Source: Ctena decussata
Taxonomy: Eukaryota > Mollusca > Bivalvia > Lucinida > Lucinidae
Direction of reading: 5' to 3'
Length of the DNA stretch: 64,000 bases
NCBI GenBank assembly: GCA_963989385.1
Contig: OZ022510.1
Location: forward strand, 32,493,448 to 32,557,447
Numbering within the stretch: the first letter of the stretch is position 1; every line of letters begins with the position of its first letter. A program made the translations under genes and the position numbers. Positions 1-10,777 of this stretch are shown here, in pieces. The notes under the pieces were generated by a model. The model saw only the letters and a list, made by a program, of their open reading frames with translations. It had not been told where the DNA came from and searched no databases.

Positions 1-340
1 CAACTTATTATTACCGAGTTTGAAAGATTTCCCGGGCATTTGCCGGGTCCAAGACGGTTTTTGACTATTTCCCGGTACTCTCCCGACCCGGAGCCGGTAT
101 TTTGAAATTCCCGTTTTTCCCGTCTTCCCGGTCCCGTGGGAAACCTGGAAAAGATTTAATCATATGTCGTTGCATCTGAGAGTGTAATAAAGCCATTCAT
201 TAAAAACGATAATCAACTAGTGGATTAAATATGCAAATTACGTAGTAACGTTATGCGTTGAAGGCCATGAAAAGGTCGCGTTTTCTAATGGCGAAATCGT
301 GACGTTTTAGTGCAAAATTTGCCAATAAAATGCGATTTTA
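1..340. other. No gene seen; CCCGGG-rich stretch then AT-rich DNA
   Basis: Bases 1-150 carry several CCCGG/CCGGG words in an otherwise AT-rich background, which suggests the end of a repeat whose other edge lies outside the window. No open frame or known motif is supported. Bases 150-340 show nothing I can identify. Confidence 0.4.
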
Positions 341-352
341 ATGTCATATGAT

Positions 353-505
353 AAATAGAATCTTGTATTCGTGCCCCTGTATTATTGAATTTATTAACCT
401 CGTTGGGGGAAAACCGATAAGATGCTCGGCATAGGCTCGCATCTTATCTTTTTCCCCACTCGTTTAATTCAATAATACATGACCACTCATGTAAGATCCT
501 CTATG
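353..505. mobile_element. Foldback element, family Q, copy 1
   Basis: The left arm (about 353-410) and right arm (about 455-505) are imperfect reverse complements. Both contain TATTATTGAATT and an ATCTTGTA/ATCTTACA end. The centre is a second hairpin in which GATAAGATGC pairs with GCATCTTATC. No coding capacity. A related, shorter copy lies at about 34421-34503 with the same AGAATCTTACACTCGT terminus, so this is a dispersed inverted-repeat family rather than a chance hairpin. Confidence 0.75.
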
Positions 506-540
506 TTCACATCTCCGCACATTAACCGAGTTACTTCAAA

Positions 541-779
541 TGAGCCGCGACGCAAGAAAACCAACAATGTGGTTGTGCGACCAGCGCAGACTCAGATCAG
601 CCGGGACATCCGCTAAGTTTGACAAGACTCTTCGTTAAGTTCTCAAAGAGTAGCTAAGGGTCTAAGCTACCTCCATGCGGACAGCGAAGACTCTGATCAG
701 ACTGGGCGGATGCCCAGGCTGATCTGAGTCTGCGGTGGGCGCACAACCACATTGTTCGTTTTGTCGTGTCGCGGCTCAA
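541..779. mobile_element. Foldback MITE, family R, copy 1
   Basis: About 60-bp terminal inverted repeats. The left end starts GAGCCGCGAC and contains CAATGTGGTTGTGCG and CGCAGACTCAGATCAGCC; the right end carries the reverse complement of each. The flanks share TCAAAT, a possible target duplication, but its edge is ambiguous because TC also belongs to the terminus. No open frame. A diverged second copy is at 46920-47137. Confidence 0.75.
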
Positions 780-935
780 ATAAACAGCGAAAAGTCCTCG
801 ACTTTTCCACTTTTAAAAACTGACAAACCGCACCACGGAATATGATTTAGGGGATAACTGTACTCAAAATTGTCATTTGGGGAGGTAAATCGTCGGTTTT
901 ATGGTCGGACATTGCGTTTTACGGCGACGCGCCCC

Positions 936-1140
936 ATTCTAATGCACTTTTCACCTGTAAGAGTGTGCTACTTTGCCCCATACCAAGCGCTTTCAGCTGC
1001 GTAAAACAATACGCCAGCCAATGAGAACCGACGTTTCTTAATGACGTCGGGTTTGCGACAGTATATCGCAGAATATACTGTCGCAAATTTTTGACGTTAT
1101 GCAATCAGACGTCGCGTTATATTTGTAAGTGCATTAGAAT
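936..1140. mobile_element. Foldback element with a perfect inner hairpin
   Basis: Outer inverted repeat ATTCTAATGCACTT at 936-949 pairs with its exact complement at 1127-1140. Inside, 1052-1066 and 1073-1087 form a perfect 15-bp stem (TTTGCGACAGTATAT) with a 6-nt loop. GACGTCG-type words on both sides pair as well. The open frame that overlaps this stretch is a by-product of the palindrome. Confidence 0.7.
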
Positions 1141-2510
1141 TTCTTTTCTGCTTCTCAGCTGCACATTTTTTACCGTTTTATTCAACTTTTATTATAGCGA
1201 CATGGTAGTCATTCAATCGCATGAAAACGCGTAGGTTTGAGTCTCCTAAAATCTTTGTCATCTGTTTCGCAGAGGATTTTTGCTACTTTGCCTGTTCATG
1301 CATAAAGATCAGAAAGACAGAATTTGCGCCAGCAGTTTTCAAATGTTTATAGGCTTGTTATTCCGTGCAAGACAATACATTAATACAGGGATTGTAAACA
1401 TTGTACTTCTTAGCATATCTGATTTAGTACTGAATTCAGCCGTTTGTCATGATTTGAACTTTGGACTGACTGGTCAATGGCCAGCTAAACTTCATTGCCA
1501 GTGATTGGTCTTGTCATCATGTCAACAAATATGATACTGAATATGCGTGACTGCTTCTTTATTTGATTATCACTATTATTGACTATTCAGGCATTGGACA
1601 TGTTGTGATGTCAACCAGAGAATACCAATACTGACCGACACGATGGTTTATGTATCCGATGTACTTCCGTACTGCCTATCTACGAATCGATTTTTACCGT
1701 TACACATAACGATACATCGAGTCGAGTGTGGATGTTGGCGCCTCTGGTCAGAAGCGTTTGCATAAAGTTTGACGTCATGCAAATTTGGCGTAACAATGCC
1801 ACTGTTTTACGAATTCAATTTACAATAAAAAAAGGCACCAACTATTGCGAACTTAAGTCTGCAAAACTCTTCGAAATCTTATATTTCGAGTTTAGTAATA
1901 TCTCATGAGAAAACCCCGAATCAAGGAGACATCGGTACTAATCACGCCCCTCACCAATGAAAATAGCCTAGATTTAGATAATGTGAAATATTCAATATTT
2001 ATTACAAGTGGTTTGCTGCTGAATGACATTGAATAGCTAATTACGGAATTTCAACCGACTACTTGGATTCATTTGGCGAGGCTCTAAGTCAGATGTGAAA
2101 CGCTCTCGCATGATGGCTAAAAGGCACAAGATTGAACAGTCTCGGTATTCAGATGGGTAGGAATTAATCACAACATCTATAATTTCTGTCATTTGTTACT
2201 TAGTATAATACACTGCTGCCTGTATATGTCGAAGACGATTAGCACTCAAAGTGACTACTAGATTATAGGACCTAGAACTTGATGTTATCGTTTGTGCATA
2301 ATGCCTAGATTTTTTTCTTTCCGTTGTAAGAATTTCAGTGCACGAAGATTATGCAGATAATGCTTGAAAATATAAAAACAACAAACAGTTGACTTTGACC
2401 TGTCCCTTTGACCCCTAATTTGAATATATAATTTATTAGATTCAATTGATTTCACAGACAGGGGTGCAAGAAATATAACAAAATCTTGAGGCCATCCTTT
2501 GAAAATTTCT
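1141..2510. other. No gene or repeat identified
   Basis: AT-rich DNA with only short, unconvincing open frames (under 75 codons) and no family motif. I see nothing in it that can be supported. Confidence 0.4.
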
Positions 2511-2565
2511 GTTCTGTGATGTTTGACGGTTCAGAGTTGTATGACTTTGTTCTGTCAGGGAGGTG
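2511..2565 (+). repeat. Dispersed repeat D, short copy
   Basis: Shares the core TGTTTGACGGTTCAGAGT and TCTGTCAGGGAGG with longer copies at 6446-6612 and 18566-18742. Non-coding; the family is not recognised. Confidence 0.6.
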
Positions 2566-2627
2566 CGAATTATAATTAGGTCTGGATACTTGGTTGAGCA
2601 ATACTCAGGGTGATTACTTGATGGTGC

Positions 2628-3174
2628 TTAAAGGTAGGTTCCTGTACTAGCGATAACAATTATGTCCACAAAATAATTTCGTCTTTTTCTGAGCAATATC
2701 GAATTCTCTTATTTTTCTGAATTTGTTGCTACTGAGAAACTCGTCACATGTTGAAGAAAATAGTCGTTTTCCCTTTTGGTTTATTTTATTTCTTTGGAAT
2801 TCCAGTTCTAAAAATAACTATGTTTATTATGTCTATAAGTGCGCAATTTCTGATGCCATTCTCCAAAGGTCAATTTTCCCTTGTCGTGAGCTCTCCTAGA
2901 GGTCCTGGCATGGTGGATGGGTTAAAACTATCCCAAAATGCAATGCAGCATGACCTCAGCTGCGTTATCTATTTTTGGCGCAAACTTAAAATAGCGCTAA
3001 CTGGTGTGCGAAGCAGAGTTAGGAAATCCCTTGCAAAACAACTTTTCTAATATTTTTTTGATTTACACTTTTTAGTGAAACTTATTCATTCCCTTTTATA
3101 AGTGCTTTCCAACAACTTGGATGAAAGATCATCAAAATTATGATGCATTCCAAAGTACAGGAACCTACCTTTAA
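2628..3174. mobile_element. TTAA-flanked inverted-repeat element T (MITE)
   Basis: Ends AGGTAGGTTCCTGTACT (from 2633) and its exact complement ending at about 3170, bounded by TTAA at 2628-2631 and 3171-3174. The body is about 540 bp with no convincing gene; the 100-codon open frame inside matches nothing I recognise. A TTAA target is typical of piggyBac-type elements, so this is probably a non-autonomous piggyBac-like MITE, though the terminal bases differ from classical piggyBac. Its right TTAA is also the left TTAA of the next element. Confidence 0.8.
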
Positions 3175-3728
3175 AGGCCCCATTGCTCTATCAGCATGAA
3201 ATATTTTATCGTGAGGTATCGCTGCAAACTTCTCACTACAGTTTCTCCTTTGATTATTATCGTGATTGGCCGGCTTTGAAAAATCAAAACGTCCTTGAGT
3301 TTACCATAAAATAGATTTGAAATAATAACTAGGTCATTTTAGTTGCCAACCAAAATGACCTACTTTCGATTTCACAAGCTTTATTTCATGATAAAAATAC
3401 AACGTACAGGCGGTAAAAATATAAGGTACAGGCGTTTAACAAGTGATAAAAATACAATGTACAAAAAGAATTAGGCAAGGATCCCATTGATTGTGCCGCT
3501 GTTGCATTTTTGCATTTCTTAACGGGGAACCAGAGACGAAACCCGTGTTTTTATGGAGAGACTTATCTTTTTTTTTTCAAAATACCTTGTTCCTTCTTTT
3601 TTTTGCCAGTTATATGCTACAAAAAGCACATCAACCGACATATTTCATCAATTCTGAAGGCTGTACAGGTTTCATAATGATTTGTAATTTGACGGTGTTT
3701 ACCTTTGATAGGACTATGGAGACTTTAA
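3171..3728 (+). mobile_element. TTAA element, family C, copy 1
   Basis: Starts TTAAAGGCCCCATTGCTCTA and ends with GATAGGACTATGGAGACTTTAA, so the ends are imperfect inverted repeats bordered by TTAA. The inside contains the family's near-palindrome AGGTCATTTTAGTTGCCAAC with its complement, then repeated AAAATACAATGTACA words. Other copies lie at 7045-17039 (split), 34897-35374, 38576-40955 (split), 51328-51779 and 59851-60331. Non-autonomous; no gene. Confidence 0.85.
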
Positions 3729-3867
3729 TGCTCAGCTGCAAAAAGGTCGTTTGCGCCTTGGGAAAAAATTATATAGAAAGCAATAAACGAACGAATCGGC
3801 GAACATACTTGTCAGCATGCCACAGAATTATTACAGTATTTAACTCCTGTTTACCATGATTGATGAA

Positions 3868-3960
3868 AATTATGAATAATATGCTTTTTGGCCGATACAT
3901 TTTACCGCAAATTGGAAAAAATTCGATACATGTCTTATTTTTTTACAAGCTGGAGGTAAC
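3868..3960 (+). repeat. Host repeat carrying a hit TTAA site, copy 1
   Basis: Contains GGCCGATACATTTTACCGCAA and ends GAGGTAAC next to the family C start at 3961. The same stretch, diverged, lies at 6950-7044, where a family C copy sits at the same position in the opposite orientation. Confidence 0.6.
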
Positions 3961-4255
3961 TTAGAGGCCCCATTGCTCTATCAGCATGAGATATTTATCG
4001 TGAAGTATAGCTGCAATCTTCTCACTACAGTTTCTTCATCGTATAATCATGAATGGCCGGCTTTGAAAAATTAAACGTAAATTTTCTCATAAAAACGATT
4101 TGAAAGATGACCTTTCGATTTCACAAGTTTCATAAAATGGTAAAAATACAATGTACAAGAGGTAACAAATACAAGGTACATGAGGTAAAATACAATGCAC
4201 AGTCATTTAATAGTGGATAAAAATACAATGTAAAATAAAATCTTAAAAGAGATCC
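3961..4255 (+). mobile_element. Family C element, diverged partial copy
   Basis: Begins TTAGAGGCCCCATTGCTCTA (the terminal TTAA mutated to TTAG) and follows the family consensus through the cytosine-poor AAAATACAATGTACA region. It then loses similarity before the expected 3' terminus, so it is 3' truncated or replaced by the repeat that follows. Confidence 0.7.
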
Positions 4256-4480
4256 TTCAACAGCAGAGCACACAATCAAAAGAAAGAACATGGGCCGTAC
4301 TTGGAAGTTTCGGGTATTCAGGCTTTATTAGTGACCCTGAAAATATCTGGTTACGAAAACCAGAGAAAAGCATAGACTGTAATTTCTGTATATTAATAAG
4401 CCTATTCAAGGTACAGGTATCAAAAAGGGTCCAAATGGTTATAAAGCGATGATTTAGAATAAAATTATAAACCAATGGAT
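4256..4480 (+). repeat. Dispersed repeat K, copy 1
   Basis: Shares ACATGGGCC, GTGACCCTG, ATATCTGGT and ACCAGAGAAAAGCAT in the same order with copies at 41148-41345 and 41452-41600, and in reverse at 58992-59136. About 140-230 bp, non-coding. Class unknown. Confidence 0.65.
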
Positions 4481-4495
4481 GTATGCTATCCAATA

Positions 4496-4622
4496 TCACT
4501 TACATCAGGTGGCGTTAATTGCCTTTCTGCTCTCAAGTAAACATGGTTAGTTCCGGGTCGTCCTACTAATTTGGATTGTATAGGGCATTAGCCTACTGTG
4601 CTTGCAGTAGGTGCGGATGGTG
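4496..4622 (+). mobile_element. Repeat U fused to a SINE-B fragment
   Basis: 4496-4556 resembles 17130-17210 (CTTACATCAGG, TCTGCTCTCA, GTAAACATGG). From 4557 the double hairpin of SINE-B begins (GTCCTACTAATTTGGAT, then CCTACTGTGCTTGCAGTAGG). The SINE is cut off at 4622, where the CpG-rich repeat starts. Confidence 0.6.
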
Positions 4623-4945
4623 GTACAGTACCAGCAGCGCAAAACCGTACAATTTTCGCGTTTTGAACGCGTGTGCAACGCGTTTTTCGTGCGTGTGTAT
4701 GAAACGCGTTGACTCGCGTTTATCTCGTTTTCCAAATATCCAATCAAATCGCTTCCCGAGAAACCCATGCGAAACGCGTGTTATCCGCGATTTTCGCGTA
4801 GCATAACTTAACCTATCAGAAAAGTTCATTTGCGTTTCTCTGTGACGTAGATAACGCAAAAATCGCGATTCATAATAAGCCAATCAAAACGCTCCTCGCA
4901 AAAAGCGTGCGAAGCAGCCATAATATGGTCGTACGCGCATCACAA
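4623..4945 (+). repeat. CpG-rich repeat P, copy 1 (ACGCGT and CCAAT words)
   Basis: Starts GTACAGTACCAGCAGCG. Contains at least four ACGCGT sites and repeated CCAATC words in a CpG-poor neighbourhood. Copy 2, in the opposite orientation, is at 5760-6035 and ends with the complement of the same start. All open frames here are side effects of the palindromic composition. Could be a MITE; the second terminus is not clear. Confidence 0.65.
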
Positions 4946-5759
4946 TTTATCAGCAATTTTGCAGCGTTTTCAAGTGAATTATCAATTGGATTTATAAATA
5001 GAGTCATGTTGTTTCATACTTTTTGGCATTGGGAATCGGTCCGAATTTCGGCCCCAAATATCGGTGATTGAGAGCCCTGTTAATTGTCCATTATGCCTGA
5101 ATATGACGCCAATTGTACTAATTTTGAGTCTCTTGGTTCCTTCCTAGCAGGACCTAAAAATTCTAGTACGGATTTAGGTACAGAGTATGAAAGTATGGGT
5201 TGTATTTTTCATATCCGACCTTAAAAATTTTAACATAAAAAAGTTTTAAGATTTTTTTTGTGTGTGTGTGTGTGTCGGGAAGTGGGGAGAGGGGAGGGGA
5301 TCCTAGAAGTATGATGTTGCCTTCCTGTTATATATTTTTGGAGGGGAGGGTCTCTGGTTCTGGCTGCCCCACACTCCAACCGTCCGACTCCAACGAATAT
5401 GATTTCATGCAAAAATTATGACTTATGACTAGGATCGTTTTCCCGTTTCCATTGTAACTGGCGACATCCGTTGACGCTGAAAAAATTTATTCTCTCAAGC
5501 TTTTACAATAATTTTGGGGGAATTTGAGAGTCACAAAGGGCTTAAATTTAAATAATTTCAAGTTCTAGAAAAATGTGTTGTTTTCAGCCCTGAACCTGGC
5601 ACAGGGATTTAATTATAATTTCCATAGATCTAATTTTCTTTATATACTTCATCGAAAATAATTGGGGAAAAAGGCAAATCCTACTTTAAGTACTTACCAA
5701 ATTTAGTTGGTTCTCAGTTTTTCAATAGCATTGTCAATGAAGCTAGGAACCAGTCTATA
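4946..5759. other. No gene; short GT microsatellite
   Basis: Contains a (GT)n run at about 5258-5275 next to a purine-rich GGGGAGAGGGGAGGGG stretch. Nothing else is supported. Confidence 0.45.
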
Positions 5760-6035
5760 CGAGACCGAAACGCGTTCGGCAAACGCAATTTTCATTGGTC
5801 TAAACACCAAACGCGTGCGCACGCGAAGTAACGAAAAACGCGAACTGGAATCGCAGTTCTGATTGGCTAAAGCGAATTTCGCGTACAAACGCGATTATTT
5901 GCGATTTTATGCAGCAATTTGATTGGTTCTTTCACAAACGCGTTTCTAAATCGCAAAACGCGTTTGAAAAATACGCGTTTCGAACGCGAATTTCTTGCGA
6001 AGCGCATGTACGGTTTTTCGCTGCCGGTACTGTAC
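5760..6035 (-). repeat. CpG-rich repeat P, copy 2
   Basis: Reverse-oriented copy of 4623-4945. Five ACGCGT words and three ATTGG/CCAAT boxes are visible, and it ends CTGCCGGTACTGTA, the complement of the copy 1 start with one change. Divergence between copies is substantial, yet ACGCGT density is kept. Confidence 0.65.
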
Positions 6036-6445
6036 ATTTTTGCCGACAAAAATATGACGTCATTTTTTGGAACGTTCGTAAAGATGCAATAATTGCGACA
6101 AAATAACTGCAAAACAAGGTTGAATGATGGATATTAAATACAAAGCTGGTAGAAAATTCCGTAACTGGTGTGAGGTAGCGTTTCTGGCGAAATCCCTTCA
6201 GCTGCGTGGACCTGCGACAGTGTTGACCTGAGTTGCTGTTTGTAAATACAGACAGGTGCTGACAGGCGTGGATATCATGTTTTTGGATTTCTTTGTCACA
6301 CTGGTAGATGGAAAGTTTCTCAAAAGTTGAAAAGAAATGAGGCTTACAAAAAAGGCGAAAATGACATCGGAAATGGCATAATCTTTGAGCTTCCGTTCAC
6401 GCTAATAATGCGCAATGTTAGCGGTCGCGCAGTGTTACCGGACTC

Positions 6446-6612
6446 GACTTAAAATGTTCTGTAGTGCTTGGAGCTTCAGAGTGGTTTGACATTGTCTGTC
6501 AGGGAGGAACGTGTTTGCATCTTTTTTTGGATTCACCCTTCTTCTCCGAGATGCAGCAGGTGCTGATCTCGCTCGTCCGCTTGTTTGGACGTGCATGAAA
6601 GATCCGATAGCA
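6446..6612 (+). repeat. Dispersed repeat D, copy 2
   Basis: TTCAGAGTGGTTTGAC, TGTCAGGGAGGA and ATCTCGCTCGTCCGCTTGT are shared with 18566-18742 in the same order. Family unknown, non-coding. Confidence 0.65.
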
Positions 6613-6678
6613 GTTGATAAACGTGTTTATTATCTTCTCGGTCTGTGCTGTCGAAATCACCTGCCGTAGCAGCAACCC

Positions 6679-6944
6679 AGCGACGCATGTGCAGGGGTGG
6701 TCGGGTGTTGCGATGGTGTTGCGTGTTCCATCCAGTGCCGGGCGTCCTACTGATTTGTATATTAGTAGGACAAGGGCATACCGTGCATGCAGTAGGTACG
6801 GGTGGAATGTTTAGACATTTTTTCTCGTTTTCTTTCCCCCTTCTTTCTCCCACTCTTTGGGAAGACGGCCCGATATAGACTGAAATACTGCCTCATAGGG
6901 CCGTTAAACCCAAAACAGTCAATCAATCAATAGCGACGCATGTG
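6679..6944 (+). mobile_element. SINE-B, copy 1, with 13-bp target duplication
   Basis: The SINE body is 6692-6931, flanked by AGCGACGCATGTG at 6679-6691 and 6932-6944. It contains the family marks: a TGGTGCGATGG-like A box near the 5' end, the hairpin GTCCTACTGATT...TAGTAGGAC, the second hairpin CATGCAGTAGG, a pyrimidine tract, GGCCCGATATAGACTGAAAT, GGGCCGTTAAACCC and an (AATC)n tail. Non-coding and dependent on LINE enzymes for movement. Confidence 0.9.
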
Positions 6945-6949
6945 GCGGA

Positions 6950-7044
6950 TTGATGATAATGAACAACATACTTTGTGGCCAATACATTTTACTGCAAATT
7001 TGGAAAATTTTACGTCACCTTACATTTTACAAGTAAGAGGTAAC
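6950..7044 (+). repeat. Host repeat carrying a hit TTAA site, copy 2
   Basis: Matches 3868-3960 (GGCCAATACATTTTACTGCAA, ACAAG, GAGGTAAC) and is interrupted at its TTAA by the minus-oriented family C copy that starts at 7045. Confidence 0.6.
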
Positions 7045-9409
7045 TTAAAGTCTCCATAGTCCTGTCAGTGGTAAAATAGTCGAAACTCGAAGTATTGTCA
7101 AAAGCGGCTCAACCTTCACGTTAAGTAGTAAAACGTGGGTTCATGTGCATAAATTGAGTCATATAACTGTCAAAAAATAGAGGAAACAAGTTTTTCAAAA
7201 ATAACAAATACATTTTCCTGTGCTGGTTTCCCCGTCTTGGGCACTTTCACATTAAATTAGAGCAAACAGTCTCATGGTGGGGGGCGGGGGGGTGGGGGGG
7301 GGAGGGGAAAGTACCCTTCTACATGTTTTTTTTATAATTTTTTCCATATATTATATACAATGAATTTTACAAAAAAAACTTCTTAACGCCAGATTATGAC
7401 TGTTAAATTTCTTTGAGTGATTTGAACACAGAAATTGTGTATTTTCAAGACATTTTGAACCTTTTTTCACCTATGAAGCTACTAGGACTGATGTAAGATT
7501 TTGCTTAAGTAAGGGTGTTTAAAAAGAAACTATGGGTCACATGTCTGTTTTGTAAGGGTTTTAAGCTGGTTATGCCTATGATAATTCTTGAAATTAAATC
7601 TGGAAGTTAATGTCTGTGTTTCTATTTTGATTTTACCTCCTTTATTCTGTAACTTCCATCATGGTGATTTAAGGCCAATGATTTTTGTGTTACTGAACAA
7701 GGCTGCGTGGCTCTTGAGATCGGCTAGACATTTCTTGGAAAGTGCAAACGGTTATTGAACTGGAGTGTGTCCCAAATTGATGTCCTCTCCAGTACAACGT
7801 TCTGATGACATTAATGTTGGACTGTGACCAAAGAAACCAAAAAACACATAGTTTTGACTTTTCAAAATTAGTTTTTCTTTAAATTTGAAACATATGCAAA
7901 CAATTTTTACTGAAAAAATCGTAGAAAATTTTGTAAGTTAACTTTTTTCAATTGATATCTTAATTCAGTGGAAGAAAACATTTAAGGAGGTTGTAAAAAG
8001 TTTTATCCATACCAAATTTGTTTTCAGCAGTATAGAATTTTCTGCAAGTCTGGTATGCAGTATCCAAAATTATTAAATCAAACCATTGCAAGATCTTAAT
8101 GTTTTATAGAAATGATTCACTAAAATATCCATATAATTTGTACTGGAGTGGACATATTTTTGGGACACACATCTCTGACCCTCAATTCTGTTTTAACTAA
8201 AAAAGAAATTGTTAGATATTAAATCAGACCTTAAAGATACAATTGTATCTGGTGAGAATTGAAACAAACTCAGGTAGTTCACTTGATAATAATGATATAA
8301 AGATAGGGCATTGGAATCTATGTCTATTTTAAAAAGTGTAAAGAATATGCAAAGCCTTTCTTGCATGGTAAACAAAAACAATTCCTGTTGTTTCATCCAA
8401 TGCTATGACTAGAACTTTTAAATACAAGTTTTCATGAAGTATTTTTTCAAGATTAAGATGCATACATGTATAAGAATAGTTATCCTGGAGGGGACATTTT
8501 TAGGACATAGATCTGTACCATGAAACAATGTAAAATGAACAAGAATAGGCAAAATATTTACAGAATGTTCAAAAATCTAGACTATAACACTAAAATATGC
8601 AGCAATTTGCTGAGGAAAAAAAACGACATACCAGTCTGATTCATATTTCAGTATAACCGTGCGGTAACAGAGTGACCTATACAGCCGTGATTGTCGAGAA
8701 CACTTCCATATTCTTTAAGTTTCGAAACCATCAATGACGCATTAATTGTATGGACAATGTGCTCAAGAAGAGGCTTCAATACTTTCAAATACCACATGCT
8801 TACCAATGCATAACAAACCCTGACTCTTTGGTCCTGGAGTGGACAACCGTATGGGACAAGTTTTATTAAATTCTAGACTGTTAGCAAAAAGGCTAAGGCA
8901 GAAATATTTGTTGATGTACCTCATCTCTCACTGTCCTGCAAATGAAATTAAAAAAAAATGCAACTATTAAACTAGAAATATACCGTAATTGCCACAACTT
9001 TCGGGCACCCTTAAATGTGCTTTAGTCACTCTAAAATGGACAAAGCAGGTCTACGATAGTGTTATGCCTCCAACAGATGCAACCGGTGAAGACTTTGATA
9101 AGACTGCTTCTGTTGGAGCAGTCTGATCTGGGTCGGTACTGTTTGGCCAGGTCCATCCATCCAAAAACTTAGGGTCATCAGGGTAGGGCTACTTCTGCTC
9201 GTCTCTGATACAAAATACTTTGTATTTTACTTGTTTATAACAATAAATTCAAAATAGAACAGTAAGTTTCTGCTGCTGCTCCTTGAACTTAAGACAGGGT
9301 TATTTAACACTGCTTTTATTTCAGATTTAGGTTCCCATGATGTATTCTCCTTGTCAGGCCAGAAGAACATGGATTTATTTTCTATGCCATGCATCTATTC
9401 TATCATCCG

Positions 9410-10000
9410 ATTGTCTTTTCTATAGCTATAAGTACTACATACTATAAAAATGGATCTGAGAGAGCGTGGGTCAAAATATTATAGCTACAATATTTTGACC
9501 GACCCCTCTTGAGAGTAAAATAGGCCATTTACTCCTTCTGTTGGTTTCGTTATATCTGTTGTGACAGAATTTAAATTTAAAACACTATCTGATTGTCATT
9601 CCCAGAGCTATAAGACTTCATTTGCAAAGGATGGGTCTAGGAGGGGGGCGGGTCAAAATATTATAGCTATAATATGTTGACCTCCCCCCTCTTTCAGAGT
9701 TACATATGTCTTTGACCGTAGTGGCATTGGTTTGTTTATATCTATTGTGATAGAATTTGAGATTTACTATACCATCTGATTGCATTTCCTATTGCTATTA
9801 GTTCTTCATATGTAAAGATGGCTCTGAGACAAGGCGGGTCGAAATATAATAGCTATAATATTTGCCCATTTCAGAGTTAAATAGGCCTTTAACTATAGTT
9901 CCATTGGTGTCTTAAGATCTGCTGTGATAATATTTAAATTAAAAACACTACCTGATTGTCAGTCCCAAAGTTATGACTTCATTGCGAGGACCAGTCTAGC
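9410..10000 (+). repeat. Tandem array, about 185-bp unit, each with a palindrome
   Basis: Three and a partial fourth diverged units. Markers repeat in order: CTATAGCTAT or similar, a GTCAAAATATTATAGCTA palindrome, an ATAGGCC word, a TATATCTGTTGTGA-like stretch and ACACTATCTGATTGTC. The palindrome is at 9472-9501, 9653-9683 and 9837-9868. Part of element I. Confidence 0.7.
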
Positions 10001-10777
10001 GGGGGAGAGCAATAAACATATGTTAGCAAAAGTCTCAATTTATATAGATTTACAAACGTCCCACAAAAATGTCCTCTCCAGGACACTTTCTTTGTGTATC
10101 TACATACACATATTTTATAATTATAGTATGTCACATGTCATTAAGGGACAGGATGGTCATTTATGATGGACAGCTGAGTATAGATTCCACTTTTTAATGA
10201 CAATAATACAGTGTTGCAATTTTTCTATGGTTCCAATGTTTTCTCTGCTTAGCCTGAATTAGGCATATCTGAACAATAAGTAAATCTGGTACCAAGGATG
10301 TGTACAAAAGGCACTGTTTTATACTTAACACTCATTTGTACATAGATAATGGGCTAAACAAAAAACACTTATTTGGACATAGATAATGGGCTAAACATAA
10401 AAGTAGGACCACTTTTAGCAATTATTTCTTGAGTATTATGATTCAGTGTAAGGTGTCCTGGAGTGGACATTGTGTTTTTAGCTCGCCTGAACGAAAGTTC
10501 AGGAAGAGCTATTGTTGTCACCCTGGCGTCGGCGTCAGCGTCCGCGTCGGCGTCCGGATTGGATGTTTTGGTGAAAGTTTTTATAGACCTACATCTCCTT
10601 AACCCATGGATGGATTCTTTTTATACTTGCACTGTAGTTAGATATTGGTCGAAAGTTTAACAGGGTACCATCCCCACCCTACCCCGTGACCTTGATGTCA
10701 AGGTCATGGACTTAGAAAATTGGGAGTATTTTTGGACTGGATGTTTTGGTTAAAGTTTTATAAAGCCCAATATCTCC

